Assembly (NCBI RefSeq): GCF_945859705.1
Contig: NC_079134.1
Location: forward strand, 14,673,545-14,737,544
DNA from: Episyrphus balteatus
Taxonomy: Eukaryota; Arthropoda; Insecta; Diptera; Syrphidae
Reading direction: 5' to 3'
Length of the DNA stretch: 64,000 nt
The position numbers and the translations under genes are program-made. A model generated the notes under the pieces. The model searched no databases. It saw only the letters and a program-made list of their open reading frames with translations, and was not told where the DNA came from. Positions 34,887 through 47,655 of the stretch are shown here, piece after piece; positions within the stretch are counted from its first letter, which is position 1; the number at the start of each line of letters is the position of its first letter.

Positions 34887-34912
34887 AAGTTCGTTGTTCA
34901 GCTCTTTCGTTT
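34887..34912 (-). other. Isolated 26-bp motif, copy 3
   Basis: The minus strand core reads GAGCTGAACAACGAAC, preceded by AAACGAAA and followed by TT. Two core differences from copy 1. Confidence 0.8.
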
Positions 34913-34984
34913 CAACGTAATAGTAGTATTTTTTCGGAATTTTTTATTACCTATACTTGTGTTATGCTAGCTTTTCGATAAACA

Positions 34985-35380
34985 TAGGGTGCTGACAAGT
35001 GTGGTCGGCCACCCTTGTAGTCGGCCACGAGTTGATGCTTAATTGAAAAAATTGTATAGGGATTTCATATAACATAGTGATTTCATAGAATTTTTGTTTT
35101 GTTTAAAGCTTATCATTTCTTCTAAATGTATTTAAAAAATTGAGACAATACAGTTCTTGGATTCCTTGTTAAAGATGTTTATTTGGTTCCAAGTTTTTTC
35201 TAGAGATAGAGATACATAAAGTGCATTTTATATGAAAAAAAAGTGGTAGTCATTGAAAAAAAGGGTTTTATATCGTAAATACTGCTGTTAAGTGGATTTT
35301 TGAAGTGATTTTTTATTGTTTATAGTTTGTTTATAATGTTCTGTAGGGGAAAGCGGGGCATATCGGACACCCGGGGTTTA
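34985..35380. mobile_element. Two orphan TA-type transposon termini
   Basis: At 34985 TAGGGTGCTGACAAGTG is followed by two GTCGGCCAC words. At 35344 TAGGGGAAAGCGGGGC is followed by ATATCGGACACCCGGGG. Both start TA-GGG like the complete elements at 3.6 and 21.6 kb, and the second shares GGGGAAAG exactly with the pogo-like element. I found no matching opposite ends in the window, so they may be truncated elements. Confidence 0.4.
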
Positions 35381-35821
35381 AACTAATCTTCTTAAAACAA
35401 TAAGATTTCTTATTAAAAAAAACAACATTTTTTAAATCTATTAAATTTAAAGTGAATGTCTTTCCATTTTAATTAGAAAACTCGACTATAAAAAATAGAT
35501 TTCTTATTTAAATTCTATGATTTCGAATGAAATCATTCGAAATTAATGCGAATACCTTGTAAAATGGTTTTATCATTTTACTAAATTGTTTAAAATTTCG
35601 AGCTATTGTTTTAAATAAAAATTTTCTTTTTTAATACAATTGTTTTGAAATAATCTAAACGATTTTATAAATTTCAAAAATTTCACTCTTTACGATAACA
35701 GAAATACCTAGATAATAAAGTGTTTTAAAGTATGGATTAAAATTAACTACAAACAGTTAACATTTCGCTTATATCTTGAAAAAATTAATTTTAGGGTGCA
35801 GTTAAACGTAAAAAACAGTTA

Positions 35822-36747
35822 GCTGGCCGACGCACATAGGAGTATTTGCAGTTAAAACCTGGCCATAATTCGATTTTCTGAAAATCAAATTGACAATTGG
35901 CAAAGAGGGTGCAAAATAAACATATGCCAATATGCTGTACCTACTCATTTTTTTTTTGATCGTGTCTGGTTAAAAAATGAGTTCAAATTAACTGTTACAT
36001 CTACCTCATTTTAATGTGAATACGAATACGAAGTATTTTGTTAAGTGTTATTCTATATGCGATATCGAAGTGTTGTGGTAGAAATCTAAAAAAGTTTAAA
36101 TGGAGAATTCTTCTTCAGTTATTTATTAACGACATTAATAAAGTTGTCAAAATTTTAGATGGTTTTTTCTATTTTAATTCGGGCTTAGAACTAGTATCTA
36201 AAAACTTGATATTTTTGGTAAGTTATTATTTGAACTTTAATGATTTTGTTTAAGTATATCCCGTTATTCTGCGATGAATTGAAACTTATGAGTTAGTTTA
36301 TATATTCTTTAATACAATGCAACAAAAATTGGGTGCTCTTAGGTGCTCTTTAGAGAATCGAGGGTCAATTAGTTTTTCACTTTCTGATAGAAAATACTCC
36401 TTACTTTATGCAACGTTTTTTATTTTTAAATTAAATTTACTGATGTTATTAATGTATTTTATTTTGGGTGATCTTAATTAAGCTTGAGGAAGTGAGAAAA
36501 GAAACTGAGAATTGGGTATTAGGGATGAGGAAAAAAATTTGACAAAAATAATGTCGACAGGCGGAGTACAGGCCATTAATCAATTTTTTAGTTTTTGGTA
36601 AAAAAATAAAAATAACAAAAACTAGGTCTATATTGTTTTTTCTTGTAGGAATACTCATTTTAAACAGAAATAATAATAAAAACCTCGAAAAATAATTATG
36701 GCCAGGTTTTTTATGACAATACTCCCATGTGCGACGCGACGACTGGC
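35822..36747. mobile_element. TA-flanked TIR element, GC[T/C]GGCCGACGCACA-type ends (926 bp)
   Basis: The left end contains CGCACATAGGAGTATT and AACCTGGCCATAATT. The right end, inverted, contains CGCACATGGGAGTATT and AACCTGGCCATAATT, giving inverted ends of about 50 bp with small gaps. TA lies on each side (35820-35821, 36748-36749). No transposase remnant was recognised; the interior is AT-rich. Same size class as the elements at 3578-4497 and 21640-22582. Confidence 0.72.
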
Positions 36748-36749
36748 TA

Positions 36750-38900
36750 CACCAACCAATAGCATCAAATATAATTTAATTATCTGGTTCAACCATTTAA
36801 AACTTTGCAATCTATCTTAGTCTCGGTTTTCAAAAAGTTAAAAATATGAATCATTCATTCGATTTTTCAAATAAACAAAAATTATAATAAAGTATCAAAT
36901 TGAACAATGAACATGCCTCACTTAAGTGACAAAAAAAAACGAATCATTGAATTGCACAAATTATTTCTACTTTCAAACTTTTCCCACTCGATAGATGGCC
37001 CTGGTGATGCCACAATTTATATAGGTAGACATGAACCTACTTATTCACATCTCTCTCTCATCACTAATTACTGTTAACACTACCACTGATTAGTGTAATT
37101 GGCTATAATAAACGATGCTGCTGCCTTTTATACCTAACCTACCTATCCTATACACACTATTTAATAGTTTCCATGCGATGTTTAATAATAATCAAACACC
37201 GCAATACTATCTTTATCTATCTTAAAAAAAAAAAACTAGAGGCAAAAACAAAACGTATCCATGCCACGTTTGAGTGCACCTTCAGTCTGGTGCAAGTTTT
37301 ATTAGCATCTCTCATGACACATCTTGCAGGCGGTCTGTTGAATGGTTGGTAATTGCATCGCAGGCACTGCGCAAGCAAATGCAAATCTTCATCGTAATTG
37401 AATCCAAATGTCCAGTTGACATGAAATATATGAGAGATCTAATGTAGAGGTCTCTGGAAAATAACCAAAACGATAAAAAACAAAATTCTCAAGCTTTTGC
37501 AATTGCACTCGCAATCGTATATTTGGCTTCACCATAGATTTCTCTCTCTCATATTTTGACGGGGTAATAGACCGTAAACGCGTTATTTTGTTTTTATTGT
37601 TTTGTTTTTGCTTAACGAAATACATCTTTATGCATGGATCACAAAGTGTATATATGACCTTGTACTCTGGGAATGAGTATAGAGGCAGGTATGGAGTAAA
37701 AAGCAACTCTTGGATGCATCTAAATCAATTTTAGATTGTTATACGGTGATAGACCAAACATGAACATTTTGTGGCATAGTTTTTCTGATTATGAACTATT
37801 TTGATTTATTACTTAAATGCATGATGAAATTTTTCTGCTAATTATAAGCAAATAATATTTTTAAATTCAACGCGTTTCTTAAGTTTTGGTCAATTGTTAC
37901 TTATGGTCATGGGCTTAGGGTTGCCATAGCTTCAACACTGTTAAACGTTTTTGATAGCTCACATTAGCACTGGAATGTGCTGATTTGAAACCATAGCTCC
38001 ACGTTCTGGTTAGAACTTAGAAGGTTTTAAAATTATTAGATATAATATTACAAAAACTGCATGAGCAACATAATATAGCAAAAGAATATGAATACCTATT
38101 TCCTTCTCAGAAGGACAGAAGGTTTAATGTGGAATATCCAATAAAAGAGATTCAATTCACAGAACTTTTTTGTAAGAAATTAAATGTTCTACAACTTTGT
38201 TCTATACAATCTTGGTGTAAATTTAGTCATTTCTGAAATAAAATCGAAATAAGACCGAAAAGAACAAAATAAAATCGTGAAATAATGGCTTTTTATGAGC
38301 TGTCCTGTCTCACTGGTGGAAATTACAATAAAATCACCTATAGAACGTTCAATTCTGAGTGACATGAATTTTGATTCATTGAGATAACATAAAATTCAGC
38401 TGAGCTGTGTAAATTAAAAAAAAAATTACATGTATTTTGTATGGGAAATCTTCTAACTCAAATGGCGAGTCCTAAATCTTAATTTTAAGGCCTCAAATTT
38501 TTAGGGATTTTTTTTTTTTTTGGGCATTTCGAACTGTTTTTTGAAATGGGAGTGACAAAAAATGATGGTCGCCTTAAAAAATAACACCCTAATATTTACT
38601 AATGAAATTGGCAGACTGTAACAAAATTTTTAATATCACAATATTTCCGAGTATATGTAAGCTTAAAATAATTGTTTTTCAAATCTAGTTTTTTGTGTTT
38701 TTGGAAGAGCCGGTTACGTCCTTTACTACGGCAGGTCCCCAAGAATGGTTCGATGTGATTCATATCTAGACTTATCGTATACCAAAAGTTATCTCGTACT
38801 CGGAAACCAACCTGGTTTCGTTCTGGCGAAAATAGTCGAGTATAGTCTGTATTTTCGACTTCTAAAGTGCTAAAATATATGCACAAAATGTTTTAGAGTA
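36750..38900. other. AT-rich DNA without a confident gene
   Basis: The part at 36960-37700 is somewhat less AT-rich and unique. No splice-bounded coding frame or RNA gene is seen. Confidence 0.4.
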
Positions 38901-38906
38901 TTTTTT

Positions 38907-39617
38907 AACTTCCTCTGTGGGGCAAGTATTGGTTTCGTGTCAACGGCTCTAACGATTTTGATTAAAATTTTTTGTGTAGTACTACACATAAAAGCCAACT
39001 TTTGAAATAAAAAAATTATTTTTTGTACCGTTATTAACGGTAGGTACCTGTCATAGAACGATTTTTTTCGTTTCTGAATATCTCGTAGAACATTAACCCG
39101 ATTTAAATGAAAATTTTTATACAAAAGTGTGTAAGTAAAGATAATATTAATATTTTAGAAAATTTTCAAAAAACGCATTTTTGGTTTTTTAAAAAATATT
39201 TCAAAATTTTTTTTTGAAAAATCAATTTTTTGAAAACGGATCAATGAAAAATTTTGAAATTTAGTTTTTATGTGTAAATTAATTATTTCTTCAAAATGGC
39301 ATACCAATTTTTTTTTTGAAAAATGTTAAAAAATTTTTATATATAAAAAATTATTTTTTTAAAAAACAGCTCCTACAATTTTCGAAAAAAATTTTCTAAA
39401 AATACCTTTTTATACAAGAAATAAAATGGCATATTTGTTTTTTTTTTTAAGATAATTTAAAACGGAGTTTAATTAATTATAAAAACAGATTTAATTTTTT
39501 TATGCTATGAAATTTCTTCAAAATATCAAATTTTAAATTTCTTGAATAAAAAGCTTTAACATTATAGTTACTTTAAGCATAAGAGCAAGTACGTGCGACC
39601 CCAGTCGTGCAATTTAT
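38907..39617 (+). mobile_element. AAGTACGTGC family, copy with both ends
   Basis: The left end is ACTTCCTCTGTGGGGCAAGT then ATTGGTTTCGTGTC and the right end ATAAGAGCAAGTACGTGCGA then CCCCAGTCGTGCA, both as in the copy at 16.5 kb. The interior keeps AACGGCTCTAACGATTTTGA once but lacks the 181-bp tandem units and is mostly a different, T-rich text. Confidence 0.68.
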
Positions 39618-42023
39618 TTTTTTTTAATCTTAAAACTTTAATTCCGACCTATTGTATTAACGAACTTAAAAGAAATAGTATGTTCATTTGAAGTATAGAA
39701 AGAGAAAGAAATTAAGAATTAAGATGGAATACTTAATAAAAAAGGAATAAAGATTAAATAAAGAAGCTATAAATTACTCAGCAATTTATAAAATGAACGA
39801 TATCAGATGTGTACTGGAACAATTTTTTTCTTGCTTATATAGACACCCAGTTATTTGGCAACCCTGTTTATAGACCGACACATAGCGTGAATATTTCAAA
39901 TATAACTCATAAAAGTCAATCTTGATACAAACTAACAAAAAATTGAAATTAAAAATATTTTTTTAAAGTTTTTTTTTTTTAGGTTAATATAATATACAAA
40001 ACAAAAAGGGGGTAGAAAGGGGGCCGATACACAATCTCATCTATATTTGAATGAATTTTTTCATCGCTGGATTAAAACAACAAACTTGGCGAACAACTTA
40101 ATTTTCTCGAGACATGCGATCGCACATTGGCCATATTATGGTGAAGAAATAAAAAAAAATGGGCCTCTTATATAAAAACTACTTAGTGGATGACTGTTTT
40201 TCCTTTTTGTTAAAACCAGCAGGGATGTTGACTGTGCGATGATGGATGGATGGGTGAAGGCTTCATAAATTGCATACAATGTATAAAAAAAAAAAAACCA
40301 AACGCACTTGTATACATATTGGGGTTGGTTTAACGTGATATAATTACCATTTAAATTAATCATTTTCAATATGTACGCCCCCAAAAAACTTTTATTTATG
40401 TTTTCTAGTTAGAGAGGGAGAACTCTCCATTTTAGAACCTATACAATTGTTGGAAGAGAGGGTTAAAAGACCTTAAAGGAAATATAGGGGTAATGAGCCT
40501 TAACAAAGGAAAAGGATGATATTACAATAAATAGTTTAGTGCGAAAACATCAAGATGATTATAATTTTATTTAATTAAATCGAACTCTTGGAAAAAAAAG
40601 GTAACTTCAAACAGGTGCTTGGTAATAACTCTTTGTAAATTTTAGTGGAGTTTTTAAAAGTCAGTACAATATTTTTCTTTGTTTTTTTATTTTTTTCTTT
40701 TATCGATTTCATAAGGAATCGTTTTTAATATTTATTCCTATCCCCATCAACCCTTCCCTCTCTATTTACTAACTTCTAAATACTTTTTGTTTATCTCAAA
40801 AATACCAACTTCGGTTTTTGAAGACCAATTCGATATCTTTTTTTCGTATACAAAAGATAATTAAAAAAATTATTTATAAAAGAAAAATACAGAAAAAAGT
40901 AAAAAGTAAAACAAGAAGTAAGCAAAAGAAATGTTGCGTTTTTTCTTACCCAACCTTTGAGTATATTAATTAAAAATACTCCACACGGGTCAATTAATAT
41001 GAAATAAAAAAAAAACAACAACAACAAAAAAGTACACAATATAAAAATAAAGGAAGAACCTACAAGTAAAAGGAACCAAATCAAAAAAAAATGAAAAGAA
41101 AAAAAAACCTTTGTAAAACAAAAGACTGTTCTCGTTCGCTCGTGCGGTAATGAGAGAAAAAGGAGTTAATTGTTTTTCTTTTCCGTTATCAAAACCTTTG
41201 AGCCAAAATAACAGAAAAAAAATGTGCAAGAAAAAAATTCAACATTTCCACTGAGCGGAGCATTTTATAAGAAAACCATCAGGATAGGAACCAGGAATAA
41301 AAAAGCAACAAACCTTCGGGCATAATTGTGTTCATTCGATTTTAATTAATTTTTCCAAAGAGCACGCTGTCGAAAAAAAACACACACAAAATAAATGTAT
41401 TTAAGAAAGAAAAAAAAATCCAATACTAAAATGAGCAGATACCCTTGTTTTTTTGTTTGGTTGAAGAAAAATATTTATCCTTTAATCCTTTTTGTTATAT
41501 TTTTTTTAACGAAGAAAAAGAATAATTCGAATATTCAAACAAAACAAAATAAAAAAAAAATTATAAATAACCTCGTACCAGTTTAAATAAAAACAAAAAG
41601 TAGAAGAGAATGTCCTCCCGAGATGATGGATCACTATGATGGGATAGGAAGTTAGTCCTTTTTATGCGGCGGGCGAATTAGTTTCTCATTAAATTTGCAA
41701 TCAGTACTTGGCATGGGGAGAGAAACTGGAAATTCAACTATGCTTAGGGTGACCATCCACTCTTTATTTCAGAGTTGTCTCAGTATAATAATAAAGTACA
41801 CAAGGCAGGTACAAATATTTAGGCTAGGTTAAAAACGAAATTGAAATATGGATTGAATGAGGTGAAAATACTTTTGGAAATAAGCCACCTGAGTGTTTGA
41901 AGGTATTAAAAAAATGCAAAAAAATTGAAAATTAAAAATTAGAGCTATACTTCTTTTTTGTGAGCTTGTGAATTTTTTTAATGTATAAAACAAACTTTAA
42001 TTTGTACTTTTGAGAAAAGTTAA

Positions 42024-42049
42024 ACGTTCGCTTCTCAGCTCTTTTGTTT
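42024..42049 (-). other. Isolated 26-bp motif, copy 4
   Basis: The minus strand core reads GAGCTGAGAAGCGAAC, preceded by AAACAAAA. One core difference from copy 1; the last two bases differ from the TT of copies 1-3. Confidence 0.8.
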
Positions 42050-42376
42050 AAATATGAGCTATTTCGTTTGATAAAAAACGATTATTCATACATTTTCTAC
42101 CATAAATTAATGATAACAAAATTACGGTTAAATGTAAAAAGTAAGGGTTTCATTAATTTGAACGTTTTTTTTATATGTTCGTCCCAATGGGCGTGTCATC
42201 TATGACACACGTCATCGTTCCAAGGGAACGACTTTCATTTTAAGACTTTAAGACGTCCACTTAGTAGTCAAAAAAAATTAGCTAGTCTGAAATCTGAATA
42301 TGTGCCTATGTCTAAAAAAAAACAATTGACTCAGTAAGGGATTAAGGATCAATTCATTTGTGGTTAACCTTTCACC

Positions 42377-42432
42377 ATATCTTGATACGATTTAACTTTT
42401 CAGGATATCTTGATACGATTTAACTTTTCAGG
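42377..42432 (+). repeat. 28-bp tandem duplication
   Basis: Two adjacent copies of the unit beginning ATATCTTGATACGATTTAAC and ending TTTTCAGG, identical to each other, imply a recent slippage or duplication event. Confidence 0.85.
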
Positions 42433-43406
42433 AGCAGTATCTATGGCCATTACAACATGTTGCGTCATGATCCCAAATAGGTGAAGTGGGAAGAGGGTAT
42501 GCCTGTGTATATCTCTATCTCAAGTCCAAACCATCATCACTAAAGCATTTTGTTTCAAACTTGAAAGTTAAGAGTTTTGGGCAGAGATCAGAAATAAATC
42601 TCAACCTTTTGAAAGGTTCTTTAACAACTCTTATTTGTTGCCATTTTAAATAAAGGTCATAAAACATTTCTTTTTAAAAAAGAAAAATTTCGTTCAAGAT
42701 CTGAAAGAAACAACTCAAATCAGAGTGGAAAGCTAATTTTCATCTTTACATTTTATTTTAAGCAAAAAGAGATATAAACTTGGGTCAAAGAACTTTGAGA
42801 GTCTATTTATTAGTTGAACTTAATAGGTACTTAAACTAAGAAAAAACATCCATTTCATATTTATTTTTGCAAAATAAAGACATTTTTGACATATTCGACA
42901 TTTTCCTTCGAATTAACCATTATTGATTTATTTTCAGCGAAAACGGAAAATTTGAAATTATGAAAAAAAAAGGTTGTTTTTCTCAAAAGCGTTTCAATGA
43001 TTTTTATTAAAAAAAAAAATAGGTACATGCTCTGTGGAAAATACTCCTAATTTTGATATGCAATTTTTTTGGAGCCTGCTATAGAACATTTTTCGTGATA
43101 TCTGACTTTTTCGTTAAAGATTGGACAGATTATAACGAAAATTTAATTTTTGTACGAAAAAGTTTTAATATTTCTAATTTTTAAAATGAGCAAAATTTCA
43201 AAAACATCATTTTTGGATTCAAAAAGTAAAAATTTTTTTCTGAAAACACTAGTTTACAAAAAAATTAAAATTTTTTGGACACTAAGTGCAGTTATACTTT
43301 TCGTATAGATTTGAGCCCAGAAAACTCGAAAATATTATCTAAAAAAATGTTTATGGATACGTTTTCCAGATATGATTCTTCAAAGTTTTTTGTCCTTGTT
43401 TTTTAG

Positions 43407-43735
43407 AACATATGTACTTAGTAATCGGGTTATACATATCTTGAGTAATAAACGATCAATCTGGACAGAAAAACTGGCACCTGAAAGCTGAATAAAGAAA
43501 AAAAAAAGATTTTGATTTTGTCTTTCAGTAAGAAAATTTTTTTGGCAAAAATTTTCTTTAAAAATCGATTTTTTTTTAATGTTTTGATACATTGCACTTA
43601 AAAATCTGGAGTGACGCAGAAAAAGTGTTCTAGTGTTTCTTGCTTATTTATTGAATTTTCAGGTGCCGGATTTTCTGTTCAGATCGTTCGTTTATTACTC
43701 AAGTCTCAAGATATAGCCCGACTACTAAGTATGTT
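43407..43735. mobile_element. Foldback element with ~80-bp arms
   Basis: The left arm 43407-43486 and the right arm 43657-43735 are inverted repeats sharing TTGAGTAATAAACGA, GATC and GGCACCTGAAA. Both arms, read outward-in, stay open in a frame giving FSVQI and RLLLK-like text. I take this as a by-product of arm identity, although a captured coding fragment is possible. Confidence 0.65.
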
Positions 43736-44037
43736 AGGAAAAACAACGACAAAAGAAATTGAAAAATTATATCTCAAAAACGTATCCATCCGAGTCTCTG
43801 AGGTCAAAGTACATAAGAAAAAAATTGTGGGAATGAGTGTCCATTTTGGCTGTAAGCTATAAGGAAACCATTATTTTCGAAACTAGTGCATATACATTTT
43901 CTTGTTCTTGTGTTTGGATTAATACTTTTTTTTAAAAACGGCATACCAAAATAGTTTTTGGAAAATGATTGAAAATTTGTAAGTATGTACCTACAAAAAA
44001 AACTCCAACAATTCTTTTAAAAAAATTTCACAAAATA

Positions 44038-44666
44038 CACTGGTCGGCAAAAAACTAAAAAAAAGTCGGGATCAAGAACTTTATAAGGTGATTTTGATTG
44101 ACTTTAGTGTGCTGAATTCAAAACTGTTTACAGATTTTTTCTATCACGTCTAGTTTTTGAGATATACTCATCACTATTTTCGCTATAAAGCTTCAAAAAC
44201 TAATTTTTAATGTTTATGTTTTTTATGTTTAGTCAAAAATATATATTTTCCGTAATATGTTGCTCTTTATAAGTCCAAATCAGAAGACGCAAGATGGAAT
44301 TTGATTCAAAAAACCATTCAATACTTTGAAAAAAATAATCAAGATTTTGAGATATCTATCATAAATTTCTTTTTTCAATATCTTTGAGAAAAAAAATAGT
44401 TTTGAAAAAATATAAATACCTTTAGGACGTGTTAATATGGCGTTTTGAGATTGCATAAGTAGTTTTACAAAAAAAAAAAAAATTAACGGTGATGTAATTC
44501 GATGTCAAATGTACCCAAAAAAACGCGTTTTTGACCTATTAATATTCAATTATTTCAAAAACGTGATGTGCCAGTGAAATTTTGACTTCAGATTCGGACT
44601 CAGCACACAAAATTCCTCTCGAAAAGTAGTGTTTGGTTCTTGCTCTATATCCTTTGCAGACCAGTG
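44038..44666. mobile_element. CACTGGTC-ended TIR element, copy 2 (629 bp)
   Basis: The ends CACTGGTCGGCAAA and TTTGCAGACCAGTG are inverted with one change, flanked by ATA on each side (44035-44037, 44667-44669). Internal text GACTTTAGTGTGCTGAATTC and GACTTCAGATTCGGACTCAG is shared with copy 1 at 14924-16116. A 3-bp duplication with CACTG ends recalls CACTA/CMC elements. Non-coding. Confidence 0.72.
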
Positions 44667-44896
44667 ATATTTGTTGCACAAAAAATGAAATGGCTTACGT
44701 TAGAGATTACAGCAATTTAAAAAGGTGTTTTCGTAATTTTAAATACAACATTTTATACTTTTTTTTCATTTCTTATAAAAAAAAAATAGTAAAATTTAAT
44801 TCAAATTATTCTAATGAATATTTACATAATAAGTTTTAACACTTAACGCAACTTTTACAATAAGAGCATGTTCGTGCCACCCTGTGGCACTGATCT

Positions 44897-47236
44897 TTTG
44901 TGACCCTTTTTGAAACGTTAAGTAAGAAATATTTTCAAAAATTAAATCGTTGCTTTTTCAAATGTTTCTTGAATATTTTATCGTCAGAAATATGGTCACC
45001 CCAACTACATTAATCTAACCACCTACCCCTAATCGTTTGGCTATATCTCGTTGAAATATTTTTTTTTATTTTCGTTCCAAAGTGAAAGCGTCTTCTAAAT
45101 GTCACATGTGAAGAAGAATGACGTGCAACCCTTAGTCAAAGGGTTTTCTAAGAATTTCATGTTTTCATGGTTATTTTTTTTTGTTTGTAGTCTATGCAAA
45201 AAAATTCCACCCAAAGTGTCTGCGGTGGCACATTTGACTGTATCTTTCGTATAGTTTTTTATCGTTTGTATTTTTTCCCTCAGGACAACTACACATACAA
45301 GACTATATTCTCTAAGCGAATTGTTTAAACTTAATTAGCATAATATGCCATCCATCATTTGGCTGTCAGAAACTTGTGAGACAATAAATTCGATTAGTTG
45401 GATAAAAAAAAAACTATTTGCGCAATACTTACTTTCAAACACACTCACACTCAGAGATATGATAAAAGAAAAATAAGAATTTTTTTTAAGGGCTGGCAAT
45501 GGAGCTGTAATGGTAAACCCTCTTTATAAAGCAGCTGAAGAAGCTAAAAGGACGATATGGTTTGATGGCTATTGTGACGGATTATGTAATCTCTATGCTT
45601 TTCTCTTTTTGCACTGACAAAATACTTGGAATTGTATTGGACTCTAAAAAAAGGAGGGATTTCATTCTTTGAATTGTCAAAGGCTAATGGATATAATGTC
45701 TTTTGCTTTGACTAATTCTTGTGAAAAGGATTTACCTACTTGTGTCTTTAAAGAAAAAAAAAAAAAAACTGTCATTGATGTCGATACAATGAGAAGAAAA
45801 AAATTAAACTAAAGAAGACAATAAGCTGAAAAGAAAGAGAGGTTCGAAATCTTCAATTTTTGTTAAAAAATTGGAGTACAAAATAAGAAGGCAAATGTCT
45901 TTTCTAAAAGCTGTTTTGTCTTTTGAAAAACCTTTTACCTGCGAGGCAGCATTTCTTTGACTTTCCGAAGTAAGTTTTAAATCATTACTTCATCATCACA
46001 ACTTCTAATCTCTTTTTTGACATGAAATACGAGTACAAGTTCACTACTCTACTACGAACCAAGCCAAAATAATAATACTTCTTGTCATTTTGCATCTCTA
46101 GTTTCTCCCAAAAAAATAAGCCAAAATGTTAGGTATATTACCCAAAACATATTAAAAAACTCATTAAGAGTCTCATCTCGCGAAAGTATTTTCTAATTTA
46201 TGTGAACATTTTGAAATTTTTGAAATTAACACACACATTTCATTTCGAAAATAATTGTGGGTGAATAGAGAAGAGGGTTGAAGGTTTGTAATGTGCACAG
46301 GCCATATCCTTGTACTCTTTATGTGTGGTTGTTATTGCCAACTTTTACAACAAAGTATCATGTTATCACTTAATATCAACGTCAACGTAAGGATATTGTT
46401 TCTATTGTCGTTTGGTTAGATAGATGTTGTATACCTACCTTTTTGTACATCAACTCGGTCTCTCTCGTTTTATTATTTGTGGTGTGCCCTCGAATAAAAT
46501 TAAGAGACATACCTCATTCATTTATACACACAAAAGTGTAATAGATGATATAGAGAGAGACTCCAGTTACCACGAGTTACCCCAAGCCCAAAAACGTGAA
46601 AGCGAGGACACTTTTAATTAAGCCTCTAGAGAATCTCTAGGTTGGTTTTTGTTGATGTAAATGTATATGAATATGCCTTGAATTTAATTTCAAAACATAG
46701 AATAGAATGAAATTATAACTCAAAGTGGTTACATTTACGAAAAATAAAATTAATTGCAGAAAGCGTAACGAAAACACTAAGCAATTAATTTTAATAATTT
46801 TTAATCAGAAAGAGATACTTTACGACGACACGATATTAAGGCCTTACTAACAACAACTGTCATTTTTTATCTTTTTTTTAAGATTAAAAGTCAGGGTGAA
46901 GACAGAATGAATTTGTCATTTTAAATGCTTTTACTTGTGGTAATGTCTCGTATTACACCTTTTTGGCCTAATTTATATTGTAACATTTAAGTATACTACT
47001 GCAGGTTTTTTTTGGGGTGTAATTTGAAACAATCTAAATACTAATTTTTTGTGCAAAGTTTTTTGTTGAAGTGGATTTTGTTAAGTGTGTAGAATTGTAA
47101 TAAATTATTTTTGGTCCAAAGCAAATTTTTTAACAAATGTTTTGAAAGGTTAGGGGCTGTCAGAATTTAAAAAAATGACTTTTTTTTTGCATTTTTTCAA
47201 AATTATTATATAGAAAAGTTTTGTGTATAGCTTTCA
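44897..47236. other. AT-rich DNA without a recognised gene
   Basis: A further hAT-like terminal word (ATATGGTCACCCCA) lies inverted at about 44991-45004. The rest is unique AT-rich sequence with poly-A runs; no coding frame is supported. Confidence 0.4.
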
Positions 47237-47655
47237 TACACTGAAAATAATAAATTTCGTAAAATTACGAAAATTGTTTCATACACTACATTTTCGTTGG
47301 CCCAACGAAACTTTCGTTGGCTCAACGAAAATATGTAATTTTTCGTAATATGAAAACCTTCATCAATTAATGAAAACGTTTCATACACTTTTTCTCCCTT
47401 TTTAGTGCCAAAAAATCCAATTCAATGAAAAGATTCATCAATTAACGAAAAATTTCATACTCATTTTGAAGAACAAAAATAAGAACTTTTTCCTTACTTT
47501 ATCAAAGTTTTAATTAAGTAACGAAAAAATTCATTAACTTATGAAATTCAACATTAACTAACGAAAATCTTCATAAGCTTATGAAAATTCTTCATATACT
47601 AATGAAATATTACATTGGCTTATGAAAAAATACATCAGTTAACGAAAAAATATCG

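Larger units (their letters stand above)
28962..34984. other. AT-rich DNA without a confident gene
   Basis: No transposon with two ends was found here. Three copies of the isolated 26-bp motif (listed separately) occur in this span. The part at 32740-34450 is less repetitive, with short runs of CA and CGA text, but its frames lack coding character. Poly-A and poly-T runs dominate elsewhere. Confidence 0.45.
39618..42950. other. AT-rich DNA with a few small repeats
   Basis: The span includes an orphan TAGGGTGACCAT (41745-41756), which matches hAT-like ends, a hairpin GTGTCATCTATGACAC (42193-42208) and a 28-bp tandem duplication at 42377-42432. No gene is seen. Confidence 0.45.
42951..44895 (+). 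mobile_element. AAGTACGTGC family copy enlarged by nested elements
   Basis: The T-rich interior text (for example GTATCTGACTTTTTCGTT and repeated gaaaa-rich stretches) resembles the copy at 38.9 kb. A right end ATAAGAGCATGTTCGTGCCA lies at 44862-44881. Between them sit a foldback (43407-43735) and a complete CACTGGTC element (44038-44666). The left boundary is approximate. Confidence 0.4.

Noticed and set aside
41745..45004. One 3.26-kb hAT element between TAGGGTGACCAT and an inverted GGGGTGACCATAT
   Set aside because: Only about 10 terminal bases match, the 8-bp flanks agree at 5 of 8 positions, and no subterminal repeats connect the two ends.
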